Origin: Pycnococcus provasolii
Lineage: Eukaryota > Chlorophyta > Pseudoscourfieldiophyceae > Pseudoscourfieldiales
Direction of reading: 5' to 3'
DNA: 64,000 nt
Assembly (NCBI GenBank): GCA_049487715.1
Contig: CP150554.1
Location: 310,001-374,000, forward strand
Shown here: positions 1 to 10,117 of the stretch, in pieces
Layout of the letters: every line of letters starts with the position of its first letter
Numbering within the stretch: position 1 is the first letter of the stretch
Program-made: the position numbers and the translations under genes
The notes under the pieces: generated by a model
The model's database searches: none
Told to the model about the DNA's origin: nothing
Seen by the model: the letters and a program-made list of their open reading frames with translations, nothing else

Positions 1-309
1 GGAGGAACCACCAAGCGGCGTGGTTTGAAAGAGAGTCGTCGCGAAAGGGATGACAAACCTCCTCTGCTGCGAGAGGACGGATGATACGGGGCATATGACG
101 ACAACAACCTCGATGCAGATGTCGTCTGCATGGATCCACGAGTGTATCCTGCACTGAATCCACCGAAGCACGACGACGAAGGAAGCATATTATTGACTTG
201 ACTTGACGGAGATGAGATTCGACGAATGGCAGCCACAGAAAGTTCCGAATGCGCAAATGGAAATCCCAAAATAACTTAGGGATAAGATTCCTTCCTCTAT
301 GGGGCGAAC

Positions 310-327
310 GGGTTAGGGTTTAGGGTT
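310..327 (+). repeat. telomere-like motif
   Basis: Contains GGGTTAGGGTTTAGGGTT, mixing TTAGGG and TTTAGGG units. A similar run, GGGTTAGGGTTAGGGTT, lies at 901-917. These are short interstitial copies, not a chromosome end. Confidence 0.6.
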
Positions 328-799
328 ACGAGAGGTGGGGGGGGAGGAGTCTGGGTTTTGCCCGGGGGGAGCCGGGCAAACTTCTCCTCTGGCTCGTTGG
401 TCGATGTTTCTCGTTGTCAATCCATGCTCACCTTCTTCAACCAACACCGGATCCCCAGAATGCGCGCAGAGAACTGAGTGGTCTACTGAGTGGTCGACAG
501 ACCTCCCCAACAGCGCCTGAGTCATCGCCTCGTCCGTCCATCCTCTGACTCGTGCTGCGTCTCATGCTCCGTCGCGGTGGCCGTATGCGTCTTAACACGT
601 CACTGCAGGTTGGCGATAGAATAGAGAAGATCTTCAACGACGGTCTTGCGTATTATGGCACGCTAATCCGGTTGGTTTAGGTTATCGCACCGGCTGCAAC
701 CTATTGTCGCTGATCATGCAGCAGGTGGTGCAGGAGCTGGAGGTGGTACACTGGTACAGGAGTCGCAGCAGGGTCTACTGCATGAACAGCGAGGAGGGG

Positions 800-841
800 A
801 TTGCAAATAACTGCAGCCTCTGAGGCTTGTGGTGCGTGACA
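800..841. repeat. 42-bp direct repeat, copy 1
   Basis: This segment (beginning ATTGCAAATAACTGCAGCC and ending GGTGCGTGACA) recurs identically at 1355-1396 in the same orientation. The flanks are different, so the match ends abruptly at both sides. Origin unknown; possibly a remnant of a mobile element. Confidence 0.8.
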
Positions 842-1354
842 GCTGTCGGGGTTTGGTATGGAGTGTTGGGGTTTAAAGGTGTGGGGGAGTCTGGAGCGGT
901 GGGTTAGGGTTAGGGTTACAGGAAGTGATGGGTCCCCACGGATAAACCTGACGGTTGTGAGATGTTCAGATGGAGTTTAGGGTTTATGGTTGGATGGGGA
1001 CTCATTCAACAATAGGTCGGAGTTTTCTCTCGACCTATTCTCCCCTTGGAAGAGTCTGGCGCGCCGAGACGCACTCGGGCACGCCCTTCACTTTTACCCC
1101 ATAGTAACCTTCACTCTTCTCTTTTATTTATTTTCCCCCGCGGCGCCATACTTCTTTGACACTTAAAACCTGATCCAAATGGATCTAACGACAGATGGTT
1201 TATGGGGCCCCTTTGGCAATTGCCTCACCTTCCCTGGTTGTCCCCTTCCCGGGTGTCACGGTGGTTGTCTTGTCACTACGGTTTTTCTTGTTTACGTTGT
1301 CTTAAGACACGTAGTTAACAAGTTAGTAACAAGGTTGAATTCTAAGGTTTATTT

Positions 1355-1396
1355 ATTGCAAATAACTGCAGCCTCTGAGGCTTGTGGTGCGTGACA
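1355..1396. repeat. 42-bp direct repeat, copy 2
   Basis: Identical, same-orientation copy of 800-841. Confidence 0.8.
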
Positions 1397-1730
1397 CGTT
1401 TGGTCACTGACGTCTAGACAACGTCTAAGTTGTCCTGCAACAGAGTGCCTAAGCCGCCACGGCATGATGCGGCGGCTGAAGAATCCCAGAGAGAGGAATC
1501 CCAGCCCACCCACCTACCCTTTTTTGTCGACCAAAGGTCAAACGTTACTTCGGGTTTTTAAACATCTTTTTCAGTTTTTCGTCAACCAGTCCAGTTGCCA
1601 GTGGAGTGGGTGAACTCGCCCTCGCCCTCGCCCTTTCTTTGGCCTTATAAAAATAAAATATGAATAACCATTTGTTTGGTCGGGGGAAACGAACTGGAAG
1701 GAAACAAACGTCAAACGGGAAGCCAAACAA

Positions 1731-2016
1731 CCTTAAAAAACAAACGCGGTCGAGTGTCGGTCGGGAGGTTAAGTCGGGAGGTTAAGTCCGGAGTTGTCCT
1801 TAAAACAAACGCGGTCATTGGAGTGTCGGGAGGTTAATTAAGTCGGGAGGTTAAGTCGGGAGTTTGTCCTTAAAACAAACGCGGTCATTGGAGTGTCGGG
1901 AGGTTAATTAAGTCGGGAGGTTAAGTCGGGAGTTTGTCCTTAAAAAACAAACGCGGTCATTGGAGTGTCGGGAGGTTAAGTCGGGAGGTTAAGTCGGGAG
2001 GTTAAGTCGGGAGTTG
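1731..2016. repeat. 70-bp tandem repeat array
   Basis: About four copies of a unit starting CCTTAAAACAAACGCGGTC begin near 1731, 1798, 1868 and 1938, with a 70-bp period between the later ones. Each unit has internal sub-repeats of GTCGGGAGGTTAA, and the last copy expands that sub-repeat. It is a minisatellite: there are no unique spacers between repeats. Confidence 0.85.
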
Positions 2017-2266
2017 TACGCACCTATACCTCGTAGGCACCTCATACCAACCATTCCGTCCATGATGGAGGGTCCCTTCCTATACTTGTCGACCATGTTC
2101 CTTTCCACCTTCATTGACCTGTTCTGCTCTTTGCTCGGAGATGTTTCTTCCGGAAGCCTTCTTAGTTTCGGACGGGACGGGTTTCACGGTCGGCCTGTCA
2201 TCGGCCTGTCAAGTGTCAAAGACCGTTGAACGTCCAATTATTTCATTTCATACTCTCGACTCCGTC

Positions 2267-3404
2267 ATGGCCTCTACTCATAGTGCGCGTCTCATATCAG
2301 CGTCCACGGCCTCTAGTGGAGCAACCTCCACTCAAGCCACCTACTCTGCAAATCACACTCTTGCGGCCACGAGAAGACAAACGTCCCTTGATATCAAAGA
2401 GCAGAGAGAACGCTCCATGGACCTCGCGGCGACGTCGTACACCGGTGATACCGAGACGAGAGAAAAACCAAAGATTCCTAAGCCACACGACGTTCGATCG
2501 CCAAGGGCAACGGCAGCGCCCGTAACTGGCGTGTCCGGGAGAATTGCTGACCTGTACGTACTTCTAAGCCGTCTTACTTGACCAAAAACGTTCGTGCAAG
2601 TCAAACCGCCTGAACTGACAAACACACACACGCACGCACGCACGCACGCATACATACATACATACATAAAATTAATACAGGACGTTTGATCAGCTCAAGT
2701 CTGACCTGCTTCGTGTCTTCGCACCCGCCGCGGCGGCGATCAAGGCGAAGCAGCCGCTCAGACTCGTGCGGGTGTCCGATGGACGGTCGTGGCCATCCGC
2801 GGAGTTTCCCAAACACCTGCGCATGCGTGAGGTGTTCCGCGACGGAGACGCGCTGACGTGCCTCTGGGGGAAAGGTGCGACCGTGATGGATAAGAACGGC
2901 AAGCCAAGATTTCAATCTGGGTCGGCAACCACCTTCCTGCCACGCACAACGCGAAAGCACAAGCCGAAGACGGATAAGTCGCAACTCACACAGCCGCTCT
3001 CGGGGAAACTCGAGCCAGGCTCGACCGTGGCAATGCGAGGTGCGCTGCTAGCAAGCTTTCCCACTCTCAAGTCGCGCGTTCGCTACTCCGACGGCTCAAA
3101 ACCTCAAGCCACGAACGCAACGCCTGCGTCGTCGAAGAAGGGCGGCGTGCCTGAGCTCGCCTTAGTGCCGAACGCGCGCGCTTCGGCTCGTGGGTCGTCA
3201 CGCAAGTCTGATGTGCCTGGCACGCCTCAAGGACTCACGGAGCGTGGCAAGCATCTCGCCGAGGTTGCTCGCGGCGCGCAGGAGGAAGTTGCGCGCTCGG
3301 GAGTTCCGGACGACGAAGGTATCGCGATGTGGAGTGGCGCGGCCGTCTTCCAGCAGGGACGGCTTGTCGGTTCGACCAGCCACGCAAACGCAGATATTGT
3401 ATAG
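2267..3404 (+). CDS. two-exon hypothetical protein, possibly doublecortin-like domain
   Basis: Exon 1 is 2267-2553 and exon 2 is 2681-3404, giving about 336 residues. The ATG at 2267 (GTCATGGCC) fits a strong start; the same frame stays open upstream to 2114, so a longer N-terminus is possible. The first ~90 residues are Ser/Thr-rich and look disordered. The exon junction falls at the start of a compact segment (FDQLKSDLLRVF ... LRLVRVSDG ... REVFRDGDALTCLW), whose spacing recalls the ubiquitin-like doublecortin fold. That is a weak resemblance, not an assignment. The C-terminal ~150 residues are basic and low complexity. Splicing is inferred from a GT donor at 2554, a TACAG acceptor ending at 2680 and exact frame restoration. 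Confidence 0.55.
2554..2680 (+). other. spliceosomal intron
   Basis: 127-bp intron with donor GTACGT and acceptor TTAATACAG. It contains short CACG and CATA microsatellites (about 2621-2668). Removing it joins two frames that are otherwise incompatible. Confidence 0.6.
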
Positions 3405-4293
3405 CAAACTAAATATTTTTAATAAAAGGACTAAATGATATTACTGAATTTGCCTTTGAGCACAGGTTCGAAAAAGTGCGTGAAAGTCAGCTCGCCCGCG
3501 TCGTGTTGAAAGTTTTTGGCGAAGGGAGCGTCACGTTGGTACACACTGATTTGTTGTTGTGCCCTTAAAGTCTTGGAACCGTTATTATCGCGCTGCGCAT
3601 ATTTTGTTATGCGATAGGTTTGGCGTATTGCGCGACGGGCATTCCGCTAGCAGGCGCGGGGGCAGGCACGCCGACGACGACCCCACCAGAGTTCGCTGAA
3701 TAGGATTTTTTCTCCCCCAGGTGTTCGTATCCGCCACCAGGGTTGGGTGAGCACGCCCCCATGGAGCACGCCCCTCCTGATGACGAGCACGCCCCCCTGG
3801 ATGAGCACGTCCCCTTTCCTCCTGATGAGCGTTCGTAGAGCGAGCATGCTATTGGAGGCATTGGTTTCGTTGTGTCGACGCATCCCAGAACACGCGCCAT
3901 CTTGTGAGCGACGTACTCGACGCCGCTTATTAAAAGTCAGCACATCTTCCTTGTAAAGGTAGTCTATGTAGGGTACAGTACCTATCCTATTACAGTACGC
4001 GAACGACGACGAACTTTGTTGACAAAGCAGGCTGAATTCAGTGCAGGGAAGGAATGAAGCAGGTGCGTGGCAGGAATGACAAACTGACAAAGATGGACGC
4101 GTTGGAGCCAAACTCAGTAACCCTAGCCGTAACCCTAGCCGTAGGTTAGGGTTTTATCTTTGGGGAAAAATGGGGTGTGTCCAATTTTCATTTTTCCTCC
4201 CCTCCTCCTTTTCCACATATGGCGGCGGTGGCGGCGGCTGTGGCGGCGGCGGTGGTGGTGGTGGCATACTGAACGCATACTGAACGCATATTG

Positions 4294-4350
4294 GTGTCCT
4301 CCATACTGATTAGTGTCCTCCATACTGATCAGTGTCCTCCATACTGGTGC
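4294..4350. repeat. 19-bp tandem repeat
   Basis: Three copies of GTGTCCTCCATACTGATTA-like units start at 4294, 4313 and 4332 (period 19). They are preceded by two ACTGAACGCAT units at 4268-4290. Confidence 0.75.
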
Positions 4351-4390
4351 GTGTTGTACTATTTCTGTATTCTGTTGGTAGTGGTGATAT

Positions 4391-4475
4391 CTGTTTGTTT
4401 GTTTGTGTTTGTGTTTGTGTTTGTGTTTGTGTTTGGGTGTGTTTTGTGTTTGTGTGTTTGTGTTTGTGTTTGTGT
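4391..4475. repeat. TGTTTG microsatellite
   Basis: Imperfect run of TGTTTG and TGTGTT units. Open frames reading through it are low-complexity Val/Cys/Phe strings and were not accepted. Confidence 0.85.
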
Positions 4476-4710
4476 GCACGAAGATGTGGGGATGAAGAGA
4501 ACGCTCAGTCGCACAATTGTTGAGAAAATTTTGACATCTGAATATAAGCTGAAGATGTTTTAGAGTTACATTCTGCAAGCCGGACCCACCTCTTTTTGTG
4601 TTTTTTTTTTGTCGCGTTTATTTTTTTTAATTTTCGTCCAATTCACGCGTTGCAGTGACAGTGTTTGGGGCTAACCTCCTTCCCACCATAACTTCGCAGA
4701 CTTTATCATA

Positions 4711-5865
4711 ATGTCGGACGGCAATGCGGCGACGCTCGCGCGCGCGGTGCGTGTTCCACCCCGTGAAGGACTCGTCGCGCCAGGAAGTGCTGTACTCGCT
4801 GAACCGCCGTGTGTAAGCATACTCTCCGTGGGCGTGCGTGCACGCGACGCGTCGCGCGCGACGGCCGCGCTTGCGAAAACGCTCGACGACGAGCTGAGAC
4901 ATCTGAAACGGGCACGCCCGGCGCCGCAAGGCGCACTCGTCGACGCCGGCGATGGTGAGAAGGTGATTGAAGTGTGCGTATGCCGCGTGGCCTTCGACTG
5001 CGCGGAGGTGAGAGAGGCTGTCACACTGCAGACGCTCCTCGAAGATGCCGTCGGCACAACCTCTCTTCCGGACGAACTTAACGACGTTGCGCCGCTCGCC
5101 GTTGGATACGCTCTGCGTCGCGTTCCCTCGGTGGCACCTCCTGACGGAATAACGCGAAATGACTGGAGTGCGCGACTTTGGCCGTGCCACTTTAAGCCGA
5201 CGAATGCCAAGACGGAGGCGAAGCGTGCGAGGAACGACGCGCCTTTCATTGGCATCTTCGCGCCTGACGTGCCACGAGACGAGGAGGAGCGCATTTTGGA
5301 CACGATGCGCCGCGTGCTTGATGTGTGTGGTGTCGTCAACGACGGCGGCGAGCACGATGCCGCGGCTCTTGTGGACCCGTCCACCGGAGAGATTGTTGCG
5401 TACGCGACATCGTCGGAATGCGACACCACCGCACATCCGCTCCGCCATCCGGTGATGTTGGCGATCAATCGCGTCGCAGAGCGCGCTCGGCGCGTGCACG
5501 ACAAGCACGCCGCCTCCCACGACCGCAAGCGTGCGAAGGGCGACGCGCATGATGACGTTGCGAGCCACGTGGGCCGCACGCCGGCTCTCGAGGGCTTGCC
5601 GTACCTGTGCACTGGTCTCGATTGCTACGTGGTCGTCGAGCCATGTCGCATGTGCTCGATGGCGCTCGTGCACAGCCGCGTTCGTCGCGTCGTGTTTTTG
5701 AAGGCGGACAGCCAACACGGCGCGTTGGCTTGCGCTTGCACACCTTTGGAGGGAATGTCGCGTGCTCCTTCTTCGAAACCTCGGTTGAGCACGCCGACGC
5801 ACGGGTGCGGGAGCATGAACCACCACTACGAGGTGTTCCTGGTGAACTCTTTCGATCTTCTGTAA
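4711..5865 (+). CDS. TAD3: tRNA adenosine deaminase subunit TAD3/ADAT3
   Basis: 384-residue protein with the C-terminal deaminase fold of the non-catalytic subunit of the heterodimer that converts A34 to inosine in tRNA anticodons. The first zinc motif is HPLRHPVM (near residue 241): the histidine is kept but the catalytic glutamate of the usual HAE motif is replaced by valine, as is known for ADAT3. The second motif is EPCRMC (near residue 311), supplying the two zinc cysteines. The C-terminus SMNHHYEVF matches the family's conserved NHxxxVF tail. The N-terminal half is the divergent tRNA-binding/assembly region. The ATG at 4711 follows an in-frame stop-rich leader. The TAD2 partner is not in the window. 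Confidence 0.88.
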   Translation: MSDGNAATLARAVRVPPREGLVAPGSAVLAEPPCVSILSVGVRARDASRATAALAKTLDDELRHLKRARPAPQGALVDAGDGEKVIEVCVCRVAFDCAEVREAVTLQTLLEDAVGTTSLPDELNDVAPLAVGYALRRVPSVAPPDGITRNDWSARLWPCHFKPTNAKTEAKRARNDAPFIGIFAPDVPRDEEERILDTMRRVLDVCGVVNDGGEHDAAALVDPSTGEIVAYATSSECDTTAHPLRHPVMLAINRVAERARRVHDKHAASHDRKRAKGDAHDDVASHVGRTPALEGLPYLCTGLDCYVVVEPCRMCSMALVHSRVRRVVFLKADSQHGALACACTPLEGMSRAPSSKPRLSTPTHGCGSMNHHYEVFLVNSFDLL

Positions 5866-6354
5866 AGTACACTAAGATACAGTACATAGTCTAGCTATAC
5901 ATACATAGACTACAGTACCGTACCTCCCCCGGGGTGATGGACGTTTCGGAACGCTGCTCCTTAACTCACCTGGTTAAACCGTGACGTTTGTGTTCCCTGG
6001 ACTCCCCTACTTTACAGTTTACAGAGGTGGTTTACTGTAGAGGGATATGTATCCCCCAACCCTCTGATGTCTGAACAGAAATCAATCTCCCTCCTGTGAT
6101 GATGTCAGGATGTCCCCGGGAGCCCCTTCACACCTTCTTTGAGAGGTGTCTGGAAGGAGAGGAGAGGACGTCTGGCCTTGCCCGGAGTTGCCCCCGCCCC
6201 CTGGGCCCTGGGGAAAAACCCGAACTCGAGCCTTTTGTTTCCCCTTCCCCCTGGCCCTGGGGGGTGCTCTTGAAACCCGTGTTTGTGTTTGGTTCGCGCC
6301 ACGTCACTCCCCTCCGGAGTTCTGTCCCTGCCGAACTTGCTGAATTCAACCGGC
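5866..6354. other. intergenic region
   Basis: 489 bp without a credible gene. TACAGTAC occurs at 5878-5885 and 5911-5918 just after the TAD3 stop. A G/C-rich block at about 6185-6265 carries two near-identical CCCCCTGGGCCCTGGGG-like segments flanking AAACCCGAACTC (6216-6227). Confidence 0.5.
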
Positions 6355-7609
6355 ATGTCGACAACACGCACACGTCTGTCTGTGTGTGTGGTGTCTTCAT
6401 CTCCATCTCCATCCCCATTCCCGTTCCTGCTGATCTCTTCTCTTTTTCCTCTTGTACCTGCTCTCGGTACCTTTTGCGCTTTGTCCCCCGTTCCTCGTGG
6501 TGTCCGTGGCGTTCGGGTTTGTGACACTATGGGAAATCTGTGAGAGCATCTACTCCTCGGTGCGGCCGCCTGAGCAGCAGAAGAAGAAGAAGTCAAAAAA
6601 TAGTATGGGCGGTGGCTTCTTGGCGGCTGATCATGCTCCGAGTCATCAGTTTTCGGCGTTCTGGTATGCATTCCCACTCCGTCTTTGGGCACTGTTTTTG
6701 CCGACAGTATTTGCGCTCGGGTTGAACGAGTTTGCTGAAAGTCTAGACAATAACGACGCGACGCGCGTTGTGGGAGTAATCCTGAGCACAGGACTGCTCA
6801 TTGGAACGTTTGGTTTCACCGTCGCGCACGAACTGCTGCACTCGCGACATCTGAAAGACCAGTATGCCGCGTGGACCATGACAACTCTTGTCTACTACGG
6901 CCACTGGAATCTGGAGCATCGCTACCACCACCACAAGTTCGTATCGACTCCGCTCGACCCAGCGACGGCTTTGCGTGGACAGTCATTTTACTCGTATCTC
7001 GGCCAAACCGTTGGTGGCACATTCAAAACGGCGTGGAGCCGAGGAGGTGCTGGACGTGGCAAACGTCGTGTCCTTAGCTATCTCGCTTGCTCCGCGTGCG
7101 TGACATGCGCCTGCGTCTTGCGTGCTGGAGTAGCAGCTGGCGTAGCATACCATCTCGTGGTGAGCGCACTGGCGATTATGCTTCTTGAGGTGGTACAGTA
7201 TGTTGAGCACTATGGCCTTAAGCGCAGTCAAACAAGCGAGAAGGCGAATCCGTCAAATGCTGATGACTACGAGGCGGTTGGGAACATGCACTCCTGGAAC
7301 GCCAAGAATTCGTTAACCGACCTGATTCTGTTCAACCTTCAGCATCACGCACATCATCACGCGGACCCAAAGACGGAGTACCATATGCTCGACGCAAACT
7401 ACAAAGGCTCGTCGCCACAGCTGGTGCTGCCCTATTCCAGTATGGCGTTACTCTCACTTGTGCCGCCAATGTTCTTCTCTTCCATGGACCGAAGGTTGAA
7501 GGCTTTGCAATCAGGCGCAATCGAAGCATCTCTGTCGTGGTCCGACACTCCTGCGGTGCTTACCACCGCAGGTCTTGCCACGCTGTCAATTTCCCTTCTC
7601 CGATACTAA
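6355..7609 (+). CDS. AlkB-like membrane di-iron monooxygenase (5' end interrupted)
   Basis: The segment 6605-7609 is uninterrupted and encodes the integral-membrane fatty-acid desaturase/alkane hydroxylase fold. Histidine boxes are HELLHSRH, EHRYHHH, a VEHYGL segment and LQHHAHHH, the order and spacing of AlkB-type alkane 1-monooxygenases. Likely role: hydroxylation of a hydrocarbon or lipid chain in a membrane; the substrate cannot be read. The frame is open back to 6434 and encodes a hydrophobic stretch (YLLSVPFALCPPF) that matches the first AlkB membrane segment, yet has no in-frame ATG before 6605. An ATG at 6355 opens the neighbouring frame; dropping one T from the run at 6443-6447 would join the two. 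So either translation starts at 6605 or the assembly carries an extra base. Confidence 0.72.
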
Positions 7610-7752
7610 GACCACAAAGGGTTGGTATATTTTTGACTGTTGCTGCTACGATTCAGTATAGAAGTAATTCGGGTAGAAACAAGGCGAGATGAAAGAAAAA
7701 CACATGTAGCACCAAACACACAAGAATTATTAGTTATTAAAATATGTAAACT

Positions 7753-10077
7753 TTACATCGGCGAATCTGACTCGCAGGACGGATCTACTAGCCACAGCGT
7801 CGGTGGATTGGCGGCGTAGTCGAAAATCACGCGACGATCTGCGATAGCATCGCCGCAAAGAAGGCCCATGCCAATCGACGACAAGTCGAGCGCACCGTTT
7901 GTGCCAGCGACGAGGGCCGACACGGGCGTGACAGTTGCGGCGACCGTCGAATCACCAAGATCACAATCTGACAATGCATCGTCACCACCGAGACGAAGCA
8001 CAGACGGATTAGGGTGGTCAGTCAGGATACGCAGGCGCGGAAGAAGCGCGCGGCGCACGGTCATGGTCGAGCTGGCGTCGCCACCAACCCCACGCACCGA
8101 CGCAGCGCCAGCCGCTGGTGAAGAGGAGGACGCCAAACTATCTCCATCGCCCGACGACGCCGAGGCGGCGGCAATCGCCGCGGCGCGCTCTCCGAACAAG
8201 TCCATCTCGTCCGCGGCACGCGCATGGAACATCGCCTCAACGCCCCCAGCGCCGCTGTCGAGCATCAGCAGCGCGGGCGACGTTGGCATAACGCCTCCCA
8301 TCGCCTCTACCTCGCACCATACGTGCGGAACGTTAGAGATCATGGTCATGGTAACGCGAACAGCTCTATCGGGTGGTGGCGCACAGAAGCTGCCCGGCTC
8401 GTACAGTGCGACCTTCAGGTCATTCGGAGTCTGGCCGGATCCTTGTGCTCCCCTATAGCGCGAGGCTGGTGGTACCTCGACCGCCAGGCGCTGAAGCACG
8501 TCGAATCCGAGTATGCCATTCACGGGACCAGGGCGGTGAGTTCCTGAGACGACGCGCGCGACGCTCATCTCCATGAAAAGTGGATCCGAGAGAACGAGTG
8601 GCCCAAGGCGCAGCTCTTTCGCGCGCCGGTACTGGCTTGGCACCTTTCCCCCGACACCGCTGACGTGCACTTCCCCAAAGCCGGGAAGGTCTAGCTCGTC
8701 AGCCGCCTCTGGCTCCAGAACGAGACCACTCGCGCCGGTGTCGAGGATGAACCACCCGACGTCTCTGCCATCGATCAGCGGTCGCACGAGCACGTGCCCC
8801 GATCGCGTGCGCTGCGCGTCCACCAGCCAAGCGGATCCACGTTCGCACGCCGCCACCACCACGTCGTCGTCCTCGACAACCTCGGCTGGCGGCGCGGCGT
8901 ACGCCGTCTTTGCCGGGGGATACGACTGCGTCGGCATGGCAAACTCGCGCGTGTCCTGTGCGTCATCGCTCATCGCCCATCGCACCCAGTCGACGCAAAA
9001 CTCGTGCATGGACGCGCCGCCCGCGACGACGTGCGACGTTCGCCGCGGAAAGGGGAGCGACACGTCGTCGCCACCTGTCGCATCACACGTTCCCCAGTCG
9101 TCGAACAGCCACGCCTCCATCTCGCCGCACACCTGCATTTGCATACAGCTCGCGAGTCCCGTGTCCTCATCCACGACGACGTGAGCGGTAACGCGTCCGT
9201 TTGGCAGGCGCACGCTGACGACGCTTCTTCTTTTGGGCAGGCTGTCGCGCACGGCTTCTGAACCCGGCCCTTCGAAGCTCGACATGTCGCTGTTCAAGAG
9301 CGCGGCTCTCACGTTGCCGACGTCACTGGTGTCAACTACGAGCCTTCCCGCCTGCACCGCTCGCGTCCAGTATCCTGTTCGCACCCACGCGCAGAGCAGA
9401 CCTGTCTCCTTGTCGTCGAAGGTAAGTGATATGGGAAGTCCGTACGTGTCCACTTCCCACGTGCACTGGGGGCTCGCGACGTCCTCGCTGCCGTCGTATC
9501 CCCAGCGGTACGACATGTACTCGCCTTGCGCGCCTTCCCAGTACGACCCGTTGCGCGAGTCGGCGGCGTCGAACGTGAGCGACCACTCGATGTCCATGCC
9601 AAGATGTGTTCCCGTTCCCCCGCACGCGCACACGGCGTGCTTAGAGTTTCTGACGGCGTCGTCGTCAAGCCTCATCGCGCGTCTGCATGCGTCGACGGTT
9701 CTGTGCATCTGAGCGGCTAACTGCGATGACGACGTTTCTTTTTGCTCCTCTCCTGCAGTGTCGTTTGTACCTTGATCGCCAGGTGAGATATCTTCCAGAG
9801 ATTCCAGAGAGTCCGGTGTCCTTGATGCATCAACCGAAGATCCTGCATCTCGAGAGACCGCCCTGCACACCACTCCTAACAATAACGGTGTTTGTGATGA
9901 TGACGACGACGACGAACATGGATGATGACGAACAGGATGAAAGTCTCCATTATTCACCACCACCACCACTATTACCAGGACGCTGGGCGAGTCTTCCTTG
10001 AGGCGAGCGAATCCCTGAATGAAGATGATGACGATAGGAAGAAGAAGGATGATGCTGATGACGAGAAGACGACCCAC
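7753..10077 (-). CDS. retropepsin-type aspartyl protease-like protein
   Basis: Long open frame of about 774 codons. The C-terminal half carries two copies of the aspartyl-protease half-fold: WFILDTGASG with a following GILGFD segment, then LLMLDSGAGG with a later loop ending SSIGMGLLCGD. DTG and DSG are the catalytic-aspartate motifs of pepsin-like and retropepsin-like enzymes. The N-terminal half is unrecognised, with about 12 Cys. The first ~40 residues are hydrophobic, suggesting a membrane anchor or signal. The 5' end is uncertain: the open frame has no ATG until 9708. An ATG at 10117 (GCCATGGCC) lies in another frame, so a first exon with a small intron is plausible. The strand is supported by domain content. 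Confidence 0.6.
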   Translation of the reverse strand: MGRLLVISIILLLPIVIIFIQGFARLKEDSPSVLVIVVVVVNNGDFHPVRHHPCSSSSSSSQTPLLLGVVCRAVSRDAGSSVDASRTPDSLESLEDISPGDQGTNDTAGEEQKETSSSQLAAQMHRTVDACRRAMRLDDDAVRNSKHAVCACGGTGTHLGMDIEWSLTFDAADSRNGSYWEGAQGEYMSYRWGYDGSEDVASPQCTWEVDTYGLPISLTFDDKETGLLCAWVRTGYWTRAVQAGRLVVDTSDVGNVRAALLNSDMSSFEGPGSEAVRDSLPKRRSVVSVRLPNGRVTAHVVVDEDTGLASCMQMQVCGEMEAWLFDDWGTCDATGGDDVSLPFPRRTSHVVAGGASMHEFCVDWVRWAMSDDAQDTREFAMPTQSYPPAKTAYAAPPAEVVEDDDVVVAACERGSAWLVDAQRTRSGHVLVRPLIDGRDVGWFILDTGASGLVLEPEAADELDLPGFGEVHVSGVGGKVPSQYRRAKELRLGPLVLSDPLFMEMSVARVVSGTHRPGPVNGILGFDVLQRLAVEVPPASRYRGAQGSGQTPNDLKVALYEPGSFCAPPPDRAVRVTMTMISNVPHVWCEVEAMGGVMPTSPALLMLDSGAGGVEAMFHARAADEMDLFGERAAAIAAASASSGDGDSLASSSSPAAGAASVRGVGGDASSTMTVRRALLPRLRILTDHPNPSVLRLGGDDALSDCDLGDSTVAATVTPVSALVAGTNGALDLSSIGMGLLCGDAIADRRVIFDYAANPPTLWLVDPSCESDSPM

Positions 10078-10117
10078 TACGGGTAGAGAGCCTGCTCGAG
10101 GAGTGCGGAGAGGCCAT

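Larger units (their letters stand above)
1..2266. other. non-coding, repeat-bearing spacer
   Basis: No open frame here resembles a protein I recognise; the candidates are short, mutually overlapping and low-complexity. The stretch holds telomere-like TTAGGG/TTTAGGG motifs (about 310-327 and 901-918), a 42-bp segment present twice (800-841, 1355-1396) and a 70-bp tandem repeat (1731-2016). It could be intergenic sequence or a decayed mobile element; nothing diagnostic of a transposase or reverse transcriptase is visible. Confidence 0.6.
3405..4710. other. intergenic region with simple repeats
   Basis: No convincing gene. It holds degenerate GAGCACGCCCC repeats (about 3750-3830), two TACAGTAC octamers (3974-3981, 3991-3998), telomere-like CCCTAGCCGTAACCCTAG followed by the opposite-strand form GGTTAGGG (about 4120-4153), a GGC/GGT triplet run (4220-4263), a 19-bp tandem repeat and a TGTTTG microsatellite. 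Confidence 0.6.

Noticed and set aside
1731-2016. CRISPR-like array
   Set aside because: Repeats are directly tandem with no unique spacers, and the genome is eukaryotic.
3647-4111. 154-codon minus-strand frame
   Set aside because: Built on GAGCACGCCCC repeats and low complexity; no start context or domain.
4627-5826. 399-codon open frame antisense to TAD3
   Set aside because: Arg/His-rich shadow of a G/C-rich gene; the sense frame carries conserved deaminase motifs.
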